Position numbers and translations under genes: made by a program
NCBI GenBank assembly: GCA_946553025.1
Contig: CAMNRM010000036.1
Span: 1-51,649, forward strand
Direction: 5' to 3'
From: an uncultured Clostridium sp.
GTDB lineage: Bacteria; Bacillota; Clostridia; Lachnospirales; Lachnospiraceae
Length of the DNA stretch: 51,649 nt
In this document: in pieces, positions 1 through 8,151 of the stretch
Layout of the letters: each line of letters opens with the position of its first letter
Numbering within the stretch: the first letter of the stretch is position 1
The notes under the pieces: generated by a model
Databases searched by the model: none
What the model was told of the DNA's origin: nothing
The model's input: only the letters and a program-made list of their open reading frames with translations

Positions 1-54
1 TTTCATTACTATTTGTGCCGCCAACTGAAAGGCGGCGGAATGGAGATTATTATG
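1..54 (+). repeat. Left copy of 54-bp terminal inverted repeat
   Basis: These 54 bases are the exact reverse complement of 51595-51648. The repeat holds a short dyad (GCCGCC at 17-22, GGCGGC at 31-36, 8-base loop), a ribosome binding site GGAG at 42-45 and an ATG at 52-54. Similarity stops right after that ATG. Because it begins at the first base of the window, its outer boundary cannot be seen. It may be a recombination site, a duplicated leader, or a contig-end artefact. Confidence 0.95.
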
Positions 55-639
55 ATCCGTGCGAAAGAGCCGCTGAAGTCGGTGTATGTTCAGATATCGG
101 GAAAGTCGATTGTTTATAATTTAACGCATTTGGGGAAGAGGAAGATTATTTTTATCTTTGGGCCGGGTGCCCTGCTTAATGAGCATGTGCTTAATTTCCA
201 TGATTCTTCCCTGTTTTGTGAAACCATAGAAGCAAGCCAGGTGTTCATCCTTCCGGCGGCAAAGCTGCTTGCGGCGATGGAGAAGGATTTTTCACTGACA
301 AAGGCCATATTGGAGGCGCAGGAGAGAAAACTTTGGCGAATGGGGCATCAGCTGAAAAATACCATGGGCAGCATTTACATGGAAAGGAAGCTGGCGGCAA
401 AGCTGTGGAAGCTTTCGCGGGATTTTGGGAAGAATACGGAACACGGGCTGGAGATTGATATTCATATGACCATTACTTTTCTTGCCGATATGCTCGGCGC
501 ACCCAGGGAGAACACCTCCCGCCTGTGCAAAACCCTGACGGAGTTTGGGCTGATACGGATGGAAAAGAAGAGGATTGTGATTGTGAATCCTGAAAAACTG
601 TCGCATTTTTATAAGACGGGGGAGATTGGGACGGGATAA
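52..639 (+). CDS. CRP/FNR-family transcriptional regulator, N-terminally truncated
   Basis: The 195-residue product has the second half of a cyclic-nucleotide-binding-type sensor fold (AKEPLKSVYVQISG, then a GKRKIIF strand and an FGPGALLNE turn), a long dimer helix around residues 85-115, and a C-terminal winged helix in which FLADMLGAPRENTSRLCKTL is the helix-turn-helix. Full-length relatives have about 30-40 more residues before the AKEP segment. Here that part is replaced by the inverted-repeat leader. I place the start at ATG 52, with GGAG six bases upstream; the frame is open to the window edge, with TTG 13 and ATG 40 as other possible starts. The gene lies before the asr/nitrate operon, and a CRP-type palindrome precedes asrA, so it is the likely activator. 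No N-terminal Fe-S cysteine cluster is visible. Whether the truncated protein works is unknown. Confidence 0.8.
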   Translation: MIRAKEPLKSVYVQISGKSIVYNLTHLGKRKIIFIFGPGALLNEHVLNFHDSSLFCETIEASQVFILPAAKLLAAMEKDFSLTKAILEAQERKLWRMGHQLKNTMGSIYMERKLAAKLWKLSRDFGKNTEHGLEIDIHMTITFLADMLGAPRENTSRLCKTLTEFGLIRMEKKRIVIVNPEKLSHFYKTGEIGTG

Positions 640-651
640 ATAACATGAAAA

Positions 652-674
652 TATCCCACCATCAAAGTGGGATA
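652..674 (-). terminator. Hairpin after the Uma2 gene
   Basis: An 8-bp perfect stem (TATCCCAC at 652-659, GTGGGATA at 667-674) with a 7-base loop lies between the convergent ends of the regulator and the Uma2 gene. Only the minus-strand reading is followed by a short T run (TTTT), so it fits best as a weak terminator for the minus-strand gene. Confidence 0.45.
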
Positions 675-709
675 CTTCCATTGAGTGAAATATTGGATAT
701 ATTTAATGA

Positions 710-1273
710 TTATGGATGGAGAATTTGACCAATGGCTTTAAAATCGATAAAAAGGTCGTCATAAATATTTACCTTAACCGCAGCGTCGAAGGGATATTGT
801 ACGGCAACGCGGTTACCTTCAAAGTCATTGACCGTTACCAAAAGTCGGTTTGGATCGACAATCCAGTATTCACGTACACCGTAGTTTTGGTAATAGTACA
901 GTTTTTTGATGTAATCATCGGATGCATTTCCCGGAGATACAATTTCGATAATAAAGTCAGGCGCACCATTGCAGCGTTTTCCATCCAGTTTATTTTTATC
1001 GCAGATAACCATCAGGTCAGGCTGTACAACTGTGAGTGGGCGGTGATTTAAAACAACATCAAAAGGAGCAGCATAGGCTTTACAGGAGCCGTTTTTCTTT
1101 TTGATGTAATCTGTCAGAGCGTATAAAAGTTCTCTGGAAATATCCTGATGTGCCTGGGACGGGCTGGCCATATTATAGAGGATACCCTGAAAGACCTCTG
1201 CCCTTATATTTTCTGGAAGCGTATTATATTGTTCAAAGGTGATGATTTCTGGCTGGGGCTGTAGTGCCGGCAT
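710..1273 (-). CDS. Uma2-family (DUF820) endonuclease-like protein
   Basis: The 187-residue product matches the Uma2/DUF820 family, a PD-(D/E)XK nuclease-like fold common in cyanobacteria and found sporadically in Firmicutes. Visible features are an N-terminal segment with YNTLPENIRAEVFQGILY, the core VQPDLMVIC, the PDFIIEIVSPGN strand with acidic residues, and the YYQNYGVREYWIVDP motif. The start is ATG 1273, with a GAAGG site seven bases upstream; a TTG eight codons earlier is less likely. The biological role of the family is not established. It runs opposite to both neighbours, sits between a regulator and that regulator's probable target operon, and has its own promoter, so it looks like an insertion into an older arrangement. 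Confidence 0.85.
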   Translation of the reverse strand: MPALQPQPEIITFEQYNTLPENIRAEVFQGILYNMASPSQAHQDISRELLYALTDYIKKKNGSCKAYAAPFDVVLNHRPLTVVQPDLMVICDKNKLDGKRCNGAPDFIIEIVSPGNASDDYIKKLYYYQNYGVREYWIVDPNRLLVTVNDFEGNRVAVQYPFDAAVKVNIYDDLFIDFKAIGQILHP

Positions 1274-1328
1274 GGTAAGACCTTCTTTCTTTGTCAATAA
1301 ATTTTAAATTATTTGTTACATTATTTTT

Positions 1329-1357
1329 ATCATAACATCTTTTCTGCGGGGATACAA
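1329..1357 (-). promoter_or_regulatory. Promoter for the Uma2 gene
   Basis: On the minus strand, TTGTAT (1352-1357) and TATGAT (1329-1334) are separated by exactly 17 bases, giving a sigma-A-type promoter about 50 bases upstream of the Uma2 start codon. Confidence 0.6.
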
Positions 1358-1373
1358 TGTATTTTTCGCAGAT

Positions 1374-1435
1374 AAAAAAATCCGTGGCATTTTGTGATCA
1401 ATGTCACGGATTTTTTTGGTATTTCCTGATAAAAT
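1374..1435 (+). promoter_or_regulatory. CRP/FNR-type operator and extended -10 promoter of the asr operon
   Basis: TTGTGA-N6-TCACGG at 1392-1409 has the spacing and half-sites of a CRP/FNR-family operator. An extended -10 element, TGATAAAAT (TG at 1427-1428, hexamer 1430-1435), predicts a start near 1442. This places the operator centre (1400.5) at about -41.5, the class II activator position. There is no good -35 hexamer, as expected for an activated promoter. The operator is embedded in a longer imperfect dyad (arms 1374-1390 and 1401-1417, 10-base loop) bounded by A7 and T7 tracts, which alone would resemble a bidirectional terminator. Confidence 0.65.
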
Positions 1436-1516
1436 ATTATCAATAGCGTGAGGAAAGACCGGGAAAGGAAAAAATTACAGGTAAACTTGCACAAAGAAAA
1501 GCAGAAAGGAGAGGCT

Positions 1517-2542
1517 ATGGGCTATCAGTTAGTTAAGGCAGATGCTAAAAAGCTGTTTGGACAATGGGCCAGGCAGTGGGATGTGTATGCGCCGAAGCGG
1601 ATGGAAGGTGAGGGATGTTTTTCGGATACGGATGTTGTCCGGTACGGGAAGGTTCATTCCCTAGAGGAAATCGAGTGGGAGAAAAAGTCGGACTATTCTT
1701 TTAAGGAAGTGCTTCTTCCCATCAATGAAACTTTATTTTATTTTACCGAGGAGGAAACCAGCGTTCCCAAGGGGCCGGAGAAGGAAATTCTGGTGTTTCT
1801 GCGGGCCTGTGACGGACATGCGGTAAAGCGTCTGGATGAGATTTACTTAAAGAATGCTTTTGAGGATTTTTATTACCGGCGGATTCGGGAAAAGGTTTCC
1901 TTTATCTTAATGGGCTGTCCGTCCACCTGCGATTCGGGATTCTGCGCCAGCATGGGGACGAACCGGTGGGAGGAGTATGACGCTTATATTAAGCCGGACG
2001 GGGAGATGGTCTTTTTTGATATAAAGAAGGAAGCGCTTGCAAAGACGCTTGCCGGGGACTTTGCCGCCTGCGGCTCCTGTACATCCTGTACGGTCGTTCC
2101 CGATTTTGCCGGGGAAAATAAGGAAAAAGTTATCCTTCCGAAAAATCTTTCCAACCAGAGTTTTTCCCTGCCGATCTGGAAGGAGTACGGCGATCGCTGT
2201 ATCGGCTGCGGGCGCTGCAACTTTGTCTGTCCGACCTGTACCTGTTTTTCCATGCAGGATATTTTTTACCGGGACAATGCAAAGGTGGGTGAACGCCGCC
2301 GGGTCTGGGCTTCCTGTCAGATTGACGGCTATACGGAGATGGCCGGAGGTCACGAGTACCGCAAAAGCCAGGGCGAGAGGATGCGGTTTAAGGTGATGCA
2401 CAAGATTTACGACTATGAGAAGCGGTTTGGGGTGCCGATGTGCGTGGGCTGCGGACGCTGCGACGACGTCTGCCCGGAGTATATTTCCTATTCCCATTGT
2501 GTGAACCGTCTGGCAAAGGAGGAGCAAGCAGATGAAGAATGA
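1517..2542 (+). CDS. asrA: Anaerobic sulfite reductase subunit A (Fe-S electron transfer)
   Basis: The 341-residue product is the electron-transfer subunit of the AsrABC NADH-dependent sulfite reductase, close to the usual family length. The C-terminal third carries two ferredoxin-type [4Fe-4S] motifs: C228, C231, C234, C238 and C309, C312, C315, C319. Further cysteine clusters (CPSTCDSGFC near 134-143, CGSCTSC near 185-191) match the beta-subunit-like hydrogenase/sulfite-reductase family. ATG 1517 is chosen over the upstream GTG 1448 because AAGGAGAG lies just before it and the protein then starts as the family does. It overlaps asrB by 11 bases, suggesting translational coupling. First gene of the operon controlled by the operator upstream. 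Confidence 0.92.
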   Translation: MGYQLVKADAKKLFGQWARQWDVYAPKRMEGEGCFSDTDVVRYGKVHSLEEIEWEKKSDYSFKEVLLPINETLFYFTEEETSVPKGPEKEILVFLRACDGHAVKRLDEIYLKNAFEDFYYRRIREKVSFILMGCPSTCDSGFCASMGTNRWEEYDAYIKPDGEMVFFDIKKEALAKTLAGDFAACGSCTSCTVVPDFAGENKEKVILPKNLSNQSFSLPIWKEYGDRCIGCGRCNFVCPTCTCFSMQDIFYRDNAKVGERRRVWASCQIDGYTEMAGGHEYRKSQGERMRFKVMHKIYDYEKRFGVPMCVGCGRCDDVCPEYISYSHCVNRLAKEEQADEE

Positions 2543-3329
2543 ATATATTCCTCAGTTATCGACCATTAAAGAGGTTATCCGCCACACCGATTTGGAATAC
2601 ACCTTCCGCATGGAGTATACGGGAGAGAAAGAGGTTAAGTCGGGGCAGTTTTTTGAGGTTTCTCTGCCCAAATACGGCGAGGCTCCGATTTCGGTGAGCG
2701 GAATCGGCAGGGGAACGGTGGATTTTACCATCCGCCGCGTGGGAAAGGTGACGAACGAGATTTTTGAAAATTATGTGGGTGATCGGCTGTTTATCCGCGG
2801 TCCCTACGGCAACGGCTTTGACGTGAAACATTACGAGGGAAAGGAACTGGTGATTGTCGCCGGGGGAACGGGACTTTCGCCGGTTCGCGGGGTGGTGGAT
2901 TATTTTGCGCATTTCCCCGAAAAAGCGGTGAGCACGACCTTGATTGCCGGGTTTAAGTCGCCGGGGGATGTGCTGTTTAAGGAGGATTTTGCTTTCTGGA
3001 AAAACCGGATTTCCGTGATCCAGACGGTCGATACCGCACCCGAGGGCTATGAAGGCCCTGTAGGCATGGTGACAAAGTACATACCGGATTTAACGTTTAA
3101 CGATCTGGGCAATGCCGCCTTTATCTGCGTGGGCCCTCCGGTGATGATTAAGTTTACCGTGATGGAGATTTTAAAGCTGGGCGCTGCCGAGGAGAGCATA
3201 TGGGTATCCCACGAGCGGAAGATGTGCTGCGGCCTGGGCAAATGCGGACACTGCAAGATTGGTTCGACCTATATCTGTCTGGACGGCCCGGTGTTTAACT
3301 ACGTGGACGGAAAAGATTTAATCGATTAA
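2532..3329 (+). CDS. asrB: Anaerobic sulfite reductase subunit B (FAD/NAD reductase)
   Basis: The 265-residue protein belongs to the ferredoxin-NADP-reductase-like family shared with PyrK and is expected to take electrons from NADH through FAD. Visible are the beta-barrel FAD domain (GPYGNGF at 90-96), the nucleotide-binding loop VAGGTGLSPVRG (109-120), a GPPVM strand near 201, and a C-terminal [2Fe-2S] site (MCCGLGKCGHC at 231-241 plus C249). Its start codon lies inside the end of asrA, and asrC follows after 13 bases. In the complex, electrons would pass from B through A to siroheme subunit C. Confidence 0.92.
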   Translation: MKNEYIPQLSTIKEVIRHTDLEYTFRMEYTGEKEVKSGQFFEVSLPKYGEAPISVSGIGRGTVDFTIRRVGKVTNEIFENYVGDRLFIRGPYGNGFDVKHYEGKELVIVAGGTGLSPVRGVVDYFAHFPEKAVSTTLIAGFKSPGDVLFKEDFAFWKNRISVIQTVDTAPEGYEGPVGMVTKYIPDLTFNDLGNAAFICVGPPVMIKFTVMEILKLGAAEESIWVSHERKMCCGLGKCGHCKIGSTYICLDGPVFNYVDGKDLID

Positions 3330-3342
3330 GGGAGGTGCAGGG

Positions 3343-4317
3343 ATGGGACTGGATGTCAATACAAAGAAATTAAAGAAAAATGCGTTCCGCGTGTCGAAGG
3401 TTCGGGGCATCGGGGCCTCCCGGATTCGTGTGCCGGGCGGGTATTTAAACGCTAAAGTTTTGGGGATGGTGCAGGAGATTGCCGAGGAGTACGGCAACGG
3501 CTATGTCCATCTCACCACGCGGCAGGGCTTTGAGATTGAAGGAATCCGCTATGAGGATATGGAGGAAATTAATCAAAAGCTTCAGCCGATTATCGAACTT
3601 CTGGAAATTAACCAGACTGATCCGGGGACGGGCTATCCGGCTTCGGGCACCAGGAATATCAGTGCCTGCATCGGCAATAATGTCTGTCCGTTTGCCAATT
3701 TTAACACAGCCGAAATGGCAAAAAAGATTGAAAAGGCGGTATTTCCCAACGATCTCCACTTTAAAATCGCCTGTACCGGGTGCTCGAACGATTGTGCCAA
3801 GGCGAGGATGCATGATTTTGGGATTATCGGAATGACGATGCCGCAGTATGATCCTGACCGCTGTATCAGCTGCAAGGCGTGCATGAAGGGCTGTGAAAAG
3901 CTTTCGGTTCGCGCACTGCGGATGGAGAATTACAAGATTATCCGGGACGAGGAGAAATGCATCGGCTGCGGGGTCTGTGTGACCAAGTGTCCTACGCGGG
4001 CATTTACCCGGAGCAAAAAGAAGTATTACAAGCTGACGATTATGGGACGCACCGGAAAGAAAAACCCGCGTCTGGGGCAGGATTTTCTGATTTGGGCGGA
4101 TGCGGAGAATATCATTAAGATTATTTTAAATACCTATGCGTTTGTCAATGCCTATATTTCCCCGGATGCACCGGCAGGGAAAGAGCACATCGGCTACATC
4201 ATTGACCGGGTGGGGTTTGAGGAATATAAGAAATGGGCGCTGAAGGATGTAAAGCTGATGCCGGAAACGAAGGTGAAGGAATGTATTTACTGGGATGGGA
4301 TTCATTTTGACCGATAA
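3343..4317 (+). CDS. asrC: Anaerobic sulfite reductase subunit C (siroheme, catalytic)
   Basis: The 324-residue protein is a siroheme-[4Fe-4S] reductase of the dissimilatory-type sulfite/nitrite reductase fold with an inserted ferredoxin domain. The siroheme-cluster cysteines are C109-x5-C115 and C147-x3-C151. The ferredoxin insert has C174, C177, C180, C184 and C206, C209, C212, C216. The N-terminal ferredoxin-like half-domain includes YVHLTTRQGFEIEGI. A GGGAGGTG site precedes ATG 3343. Family members reduce sulfite to sulfide, and siroheme enzymes of this fold often also reduce nitrite. Lying directly upstream of a nitrate-reductase-like gene, it could serve nitrite instead of, or as well as, sulfite. 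Confidence 0.92.
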   Translation: MGLDVNTKKLKKNAFRVSKVRGIGASRIRVPGGYLNAKVLGMVQEIAEEYGNGYVHLTTRQGFEIEGIRYEDMEEINQKLQPIIELLEINQTDPGTGYPASGTRNISACIGNNVCPFANFNTAEMAKKIEKAVFPNDLHFKIACTGCSNDCAKARMHDFGIIGMTMPQYDPDRCISCKACMKGCEKLSVRALRMENYKIIRDEEKCIGCGVCVTKCPTRAFTRSKKKYYKLTIMGRTGKKNPRLGQDFLIWADAENIIKIILNTYAFVNAYISPDAPAGKEHIGYIIDRVGFEEYKKWALKDVKLMPETKVKECIYWDGIHFDR

Positions 4318-4335
4318 AGGAGAAAGGACAGGGAA

Positions 4336-6423
4336 ATGAAGAAAGTACAGTCAACGTGTAATTATTGTGCTTTGGATTGCAATCTGGATTTTTATGTGGA
4401 AGATAACCGGGTGGTGAAGGCGGTTCCGACGAAGGGCTATCCGGTAAATGATGGTTTTTGCTGCATTAAGGGGCTTTCCCTGGATAAGCAGCAGACCACA
4501 GTTAAGCCGAACAGCCTGCCCAAAATCCGCCAGGAGGACGGGTCGATGAAAACGGTTTCCTGGGAGGAAGGGTTTTCTTACGTGGCGGATAAGTTAAAGG
4601 AGATTCAGGGAAAGTACGGGCAGGAGAGTGTGGCGGGGATCAGCACGGGGCAGCTTACCCTGGAAGAGTTTGCCATTTTCGGTCATGTGATGAGGAATTA
4701 CTTAAAGGCAAATGTGGACGGGAATACCAGGCTTTGCATGGCGACGGCGGTGGTGGCGCATAAGCAGAGCTTTGGGTTTGACGCGCCGGGCTATACGCTG
4801 AAGGATCTCGAACTTTCGGATACCATAATCTTTATCGGCTCAAATCCGGTGGTGGCCCATCCGATCCTCTGGGGAAGGGTGAGGCAGAATCAGGTTCCGG
4901 GGCATAAGGTGGTGGTGATTGATCCGAGAAAGTCGGAAACGGCGATGAATGCCGATTACTGGTACGGGCTTCGCTGGAGGAGCGATCTTTTGCTTTTGTA
5001 TACGGTTGCGAACCTGTTAGTTGAAAAAGACTGGATTGACCATGACTTTATCCGGGAGCACACGGAAAAGTTTGAGGAGTTTAAATCCTTTGTTAAGGCT
5101 TATACGCTGGAGCGGGGTGCAGAGGGAACCGGACTTTCCAAAGAGCAGATTTTGGAACTGGCAGAACTGATTCATCGGGGGAAACGGGTTTCGTTCTGGT
5201 GGACAATGGGCGTAAACCAGGGCTATGAGGCAGTCCGCACAGCGCAGGCAATTATTAACCTGGCGTTAATGACGGGGAATATCGGAAAGCCGGGAACGGG
5301 GGCAAATTCCATTACCGGGCAGTGCAATGCCATGGGGTCACGCGCCTACAGCAACACGGCGGTATTTTTCGGCGGCGGCGATTTTACCAATCCTGACCGG
5401 AGAAAGCGGATTTCCAAGGTGCTGGGGGTTAGCGAGGAGATGCTGGCGGATAAGCCGACCAAGACCTATAACCAGATTATTGAGGGGATTAATGCCGGGG
5501 AGATTAAGGGGCTTTGGATCTTGTGTACGAATCCAAGGCACAGCTGGACGAATAATGAAACCTTTGCCTCGGCGGTGAAGAAGCTGGAACTTTTTGTGGT
5601 GCAGGATATTTACGATACGATCGAGAGCGCTGAGGAATGTACGGTATTTTTCCCGGTGGTTCCGGGGCTTAAGAAGGAGGGAACCTACATTAACCTGGAA
5701 CGCCGCCTCTCTGCCATGCGCCCGGTGCTTAAGCGCGGGGAGAATGAGATTTCCGATTATGAGGCGATTCTCGGCGTGGGGAAGGCCCTGGGGATGGGCG
5801 ATGCCTTAAAGGGCTGGGAAACGCCCAGGTCCTGTTTTGCCTTGATGAAGGAATGTTCGCGGAATATGCCCTGCGATATTACGGGGGCGACCTGGGAAGG
5901 GCTGGAAAATTCCCACGGGATTCAGTGGCCTTATCCTAAAGGGAAGGAAGAGGAAAATAAAGAAGAACAGCGCAGGCTGTACGGCGACGGAAGGTTTTTT
6001 ACGCCCTCGAAGAAGGCACAGTTTGTCTTTGAAGAGGTGAGGGAGAATCCATTGCCCACCACAGAAGAATTTCCATGGGTGCTCAATACCGGGCGGGGAA
6101 GCGTCGGGCAGTGGCACACCCAGAGCCGGACAAAGGAAGTAAAGTTTGTCGAGGATGTGTCGGCAAAGAAGGCGTATTTATATATGAATGACCGGATGGC
6201 ACAGGAGATGGGAATCAGGGAAATGGAAGAAATCCAGGTTTATTCGATCAATGGGGAAAATGCGCGGTTTGCCGTAAAGATTACAGAAAATGTGCAGTAC
6301 GGGGAACTCTATGCACCGATTCACTATATTGAGTGTAATAAGCTAACCCCTTCGCTGTATGACAGCTATTCCAAGGAACCTTCGTATAAGGCAACGCCGG
6401 TGCGGTTTGAGAAGATAGGATGA
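4336..6423 (+). CDS. Molybdopterin oxidoreductase, probable nitrate reductase catalytic subunit
   Basis: The 695-residue protein belongs to the bis-MGD (DMSO reductase) superfamily, NapA/NasA/formate dehydrogenase branch. The N-terminal [4Fe-4S] motif is C8, C11, C15 and C42 or C43. The expected molybdenum ligand is C134 in TRLCMATAVVAHKQSFG, which resembles the RLCMSSAV signature of nitrate reductases; it is Cys, not selenocysteine. The C-terminal molydopterin-binding domain has the NTGRGSVGQWHTQSRT signature. No Tat signal is visible, so it is cytoplasmic. The trio it forms with the next two genes resembles the clostridial nitrate reductase operon known in Clostridium perfringens. A formate dehydrogenase remains possible, but gene context and the Cys motif favour nitrate. 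Confidence 0.8.
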   Translation: MKKVQSTCNYCALDCNLDFYVEDNRVVKAVPTKGYPVNDGFCCIKGLSLDKQQTTVKPNSLPKIRQEDGSMKTVSWEEGFSYVADKLKEIQGKYGQESVAGISTGQLTLEEFAIFGHVMRNYLKANVDGNTRLCMATAVVAHKQSFGFDAPGYTLKDLELSDTIIFIGSNPVVAHPILWGRVRQNQVPGHKVVVIDPRKSETAMNADYWYGLRWRSDLLLLYTVANLLVEKDWIDHDFIREHTEKFEEFKSFVKAYTLERGAEGTGLSKEQILELAELIHRGKRVSFWWTMGVNQGYEAVRTAQAIINLALMTGNIGKPGTGANSITGQCNAMGSRAYSNTAVFFGGGDFTNPDRRKRISKVLGVSEEMLADKPTKTYNQIIEGINAGEIKGLWILCTNPRHSWTNNETFASAVKKLELFVVQDIYDTIESAEECTVFFPVVPGLKKEGTYINLERRLSAMRPVLKRGENEISDYEAILGVGKALGMGDALKGWETPRSCFALMKECSRNMPCDITGATWEGLENSHGIQWPYPKGKEEENKEEQRRLYGDGRFFTPSKKAQFVFEEVRENPLPTTEEFPWVLNTGRGSVGQWHTQSRTKEVKFVEDVSAKKAYLYMNDRMAQEMGIREMEEIQVYSINGENARFAVKITENVQYGELYAPIHYIECNKLTPSLYDSYSKEPSYKATPVRFEKIG

Positions 6424-6457
6424 GCGAAAGAAAACGGGAAAGGAGTTGGAGAAGAAA

Positions 6458-6886
6458 ATGAAACGGATAAAGATTGACCGAAGCCGCTGTATCGGCTGTC
6501 TGACCTGTGTAACGGCCTGCGTGGTCAGCCATCAGACCGAGAGCGGGGATGCAAGGAACCGGGTGACGATCGACAGCGGGACAAAACCCGCGCCGATTTT
6601 CTGCCGCCACTGCGAGCGTCCGGAGTGCGTGTATACCTGTATGACCGGGGCAATGAAGAAAAATCAGGAAACCGGCTATGTCGAGTATCATAAAGAGCAG
6701 TGTGCAAGCTGTTATATGTGTATTATGTCCTGCCCTTATGGGATATTAAAGTACGACAGCATTGCGCAGAAGGAGATTATGAAGTGCAATATGTGCGTCC
6801 ATCGAAGCGAGGACGGACAGGCCAATCCGATGTGTGTGGAAAAATGTCCGATGGGCGCAATTACGCTGGAGGAGGTGCAGGCATGA
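6458..6886 (+). CDS. Ferredoxin-like electron carrier with four [4Fe-4S] motifs
   Basis: The 142-residue protein resembles HycB/CooF/DmsB-type electron-transfer subunits. Its cysteine groups are CIGCLTCVTAC (residues 11-21), CRHCERPECVYTC, CASCYMCIMSCP, and a last group CNMC...CVEKCP, enough for four clusters. ATG 6458 is chosen because GGAG lies six bases upstream; a TTG four codons earlier is less likely. It lies 34 bases after the molybdoenzyme gene and shares an ATGA overlap with the next gene, so the three are translated together. It is expected to shuttle electrons between the FAD reductase and the molybdenum subunit. Confidence 0.88.
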   Translation: MKRIKIDRSRCIGCLTCVTACVVSHQTESGDARNRVTIDSGTKPAPIFCRHCERPECVYTCMTGAMKKNQETGYVEYHKEQCASCYMCIMSCPYGILKYDSIAQKEIMKCNMCVHRSEDGQANPMCVEKCPMGAITLEEVQA

Positions 6887-8133
6887 AGTATGTAATTATT
6901 GGTTCCTCGGCAGCGGGGATTAACGGGGCAAGGGAACTGCGAAGGTTAGATAAGGACAGTCAGATTGTATTGGTTTCCAAAGACCGTGCGGTTTATTCCC
7001 GCTGTATCCTCCACCATTACCTGGCAGGAAAGCGCAGTCTGGAAGAGCTTTCCTTTGCCGAGCCGGACTTTGCCAAACGGTTTCGGGTGGAGTGGATCAA
7101 GGGAAGAAGCTGTGTGAAAGTAAACCCCAAGGAAAAGGAAATCGTTCTGGACAATGGCGAAAAAATAGCCTATGATAAGCTTTTGCTTGCCAGCGGTTCC
7201 CACACCTTCCTGCCGCCCGTTCCGGGGCTTTTACCGGCGGCAGAGGGCGGCAGGGTCTGCGGTTTCAGAAATATCGAGGATATGGAAAAGCTGAAAGAGG
7301 CGGTGAAAAATCCTTCTCATCCTGCCAAAAACATCGTTGTGATGGGTGCCGGGCTGGTGGGATTAGACTGTGTGGTTGGCTTTTTGGATCTGGGAATTAA
7401 GGTGAGTCTGGTGGAGATGGCGGACTGGCTGCTTAGCCGTCAATTGGATAAAAAAGCCGCGAAGGTCTATGAAGATGCCCTGGAAAATGCCGGTGTACGC
7501 CAGTATTACGGCGTGGGAATTAAGGAAGTGCTTCTGGAAAAGGATAAGCAAATTTGCGGGCTGAAGCTGACTGATGGGAGGGAAATTCCCTGCGATTATC
7601 TGGTGGTTACTGCCGGAGTTCGCCCCAATATAGAGTATCTGGAAGGTTCCGGGCTTGCCGTGGATGACCATGGTCTGGTTTACGATGCATTTGGGCAGAC
7701 CAGCGATCAGAATATCTTTGGTGCAGGCGATATTTCCGGGAAAAGCCCCATCTGGCCCGCCGCAGTTAAGGAAGGGCTTATCGCCGCCGCCAATATGGCA
7801 GGGGAAAAGCGGGAGATGACCGATTTCTTTGCCAGCAAGGCGACCATGAATTTCTTAAACATCCCTACAATGGCCCTGGGCAATGTCAGCCCGGCAAAGG
7901 GTGAGGCCGTGGAAGAAGTTTTGGAAACACCGGATTCCTACAAAAAAATCGTCCATCAAAACGGGAAAATTATCGGTGCCATCCTTCAGGGCGACTTGGC
8001 TTACGGCGGGATACTGCAGCAGCTTATTGCCCGGAAAATCGATGTAACCAGGGTGAAAAAGCCGATATTTTCCATTGATTATTCCGACTTTTTCCATCTG
8101 AAAGAGAACTTTGAATACTTCTATGAGGATTAG
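6883..8133 (+). CDS. FAD/NAD-dependent oxidoreductase of the nitrate reductase trio
   Basis: The 416-residue protein is a pyridine nucleotide-disulfide-oxidoreductase-type flavoprotein similar to the N-terminal part of NirB and to NADH-rubredoxin reductases. It has an FAD motif at the extreme N-terminus (VIIGSSAAGINGARELRR), an NAD motif in the middle (VVMGAGLVGLDCVVGFLDLG), and the second FAD contact NIFGAGDISG near residue 285. No redox-active disulfide or extra Fe-S motif is seen. ATG 6883 overlaps the ferredoxin stop by 4 bases; although the frame is open further upstream, the fold begins here. It probably feeds NAD(P)H electrons to the ferredoxin and molybdenum subunits. Confidence 0.88.
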   Translation: MKYVIIGSSAAGINGARELRRLDKDSQIVLVSKDRAVYSRCILHHYLAGKRSLEELSFAEPDFAKRFRVEWIKGRSCVKVNPKEKEIVLDNGEKIAYDKLLLASGSHTFLPPVPGLLPAAEGGRVCGFRNIEDMEKLKEAVKNPSHPAKNIVVMGAGLVGLDCVVGFLDLGIKVSLVEMADWLLSRQLDKKAAKVYEDALENAGVRQYYGVGIKEVLLEKDKQICGLKLTDGREIPCDYLVVTAGVRPNIEYLEGSGLAVDDHGLVYDAFGQTSDQNIFGAGDISGKSPIWPAAVKEGLIAAANMAGEKREMTDFFASKATMNFLNIPTMALGNVSPAKGEAVEEVLETPDSYKKIVHQNGKIIGAILQGDLAYGGILQQLIARKIDVTRVKKPIFSIDYSDFFHLKENFEYFYED

Positions 8134-8151
8134 AAACAAGAATTGTGAATG

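Noticed and set aside
4336-6423. Formate dehydrogenase with selenocysteine
   Set aside because: The molybdenum ligand position is an ordinary Cys codon (residue 134) and its context matches nitrate reductases; no in-frame TGA or SECIS-like hairpin follows.
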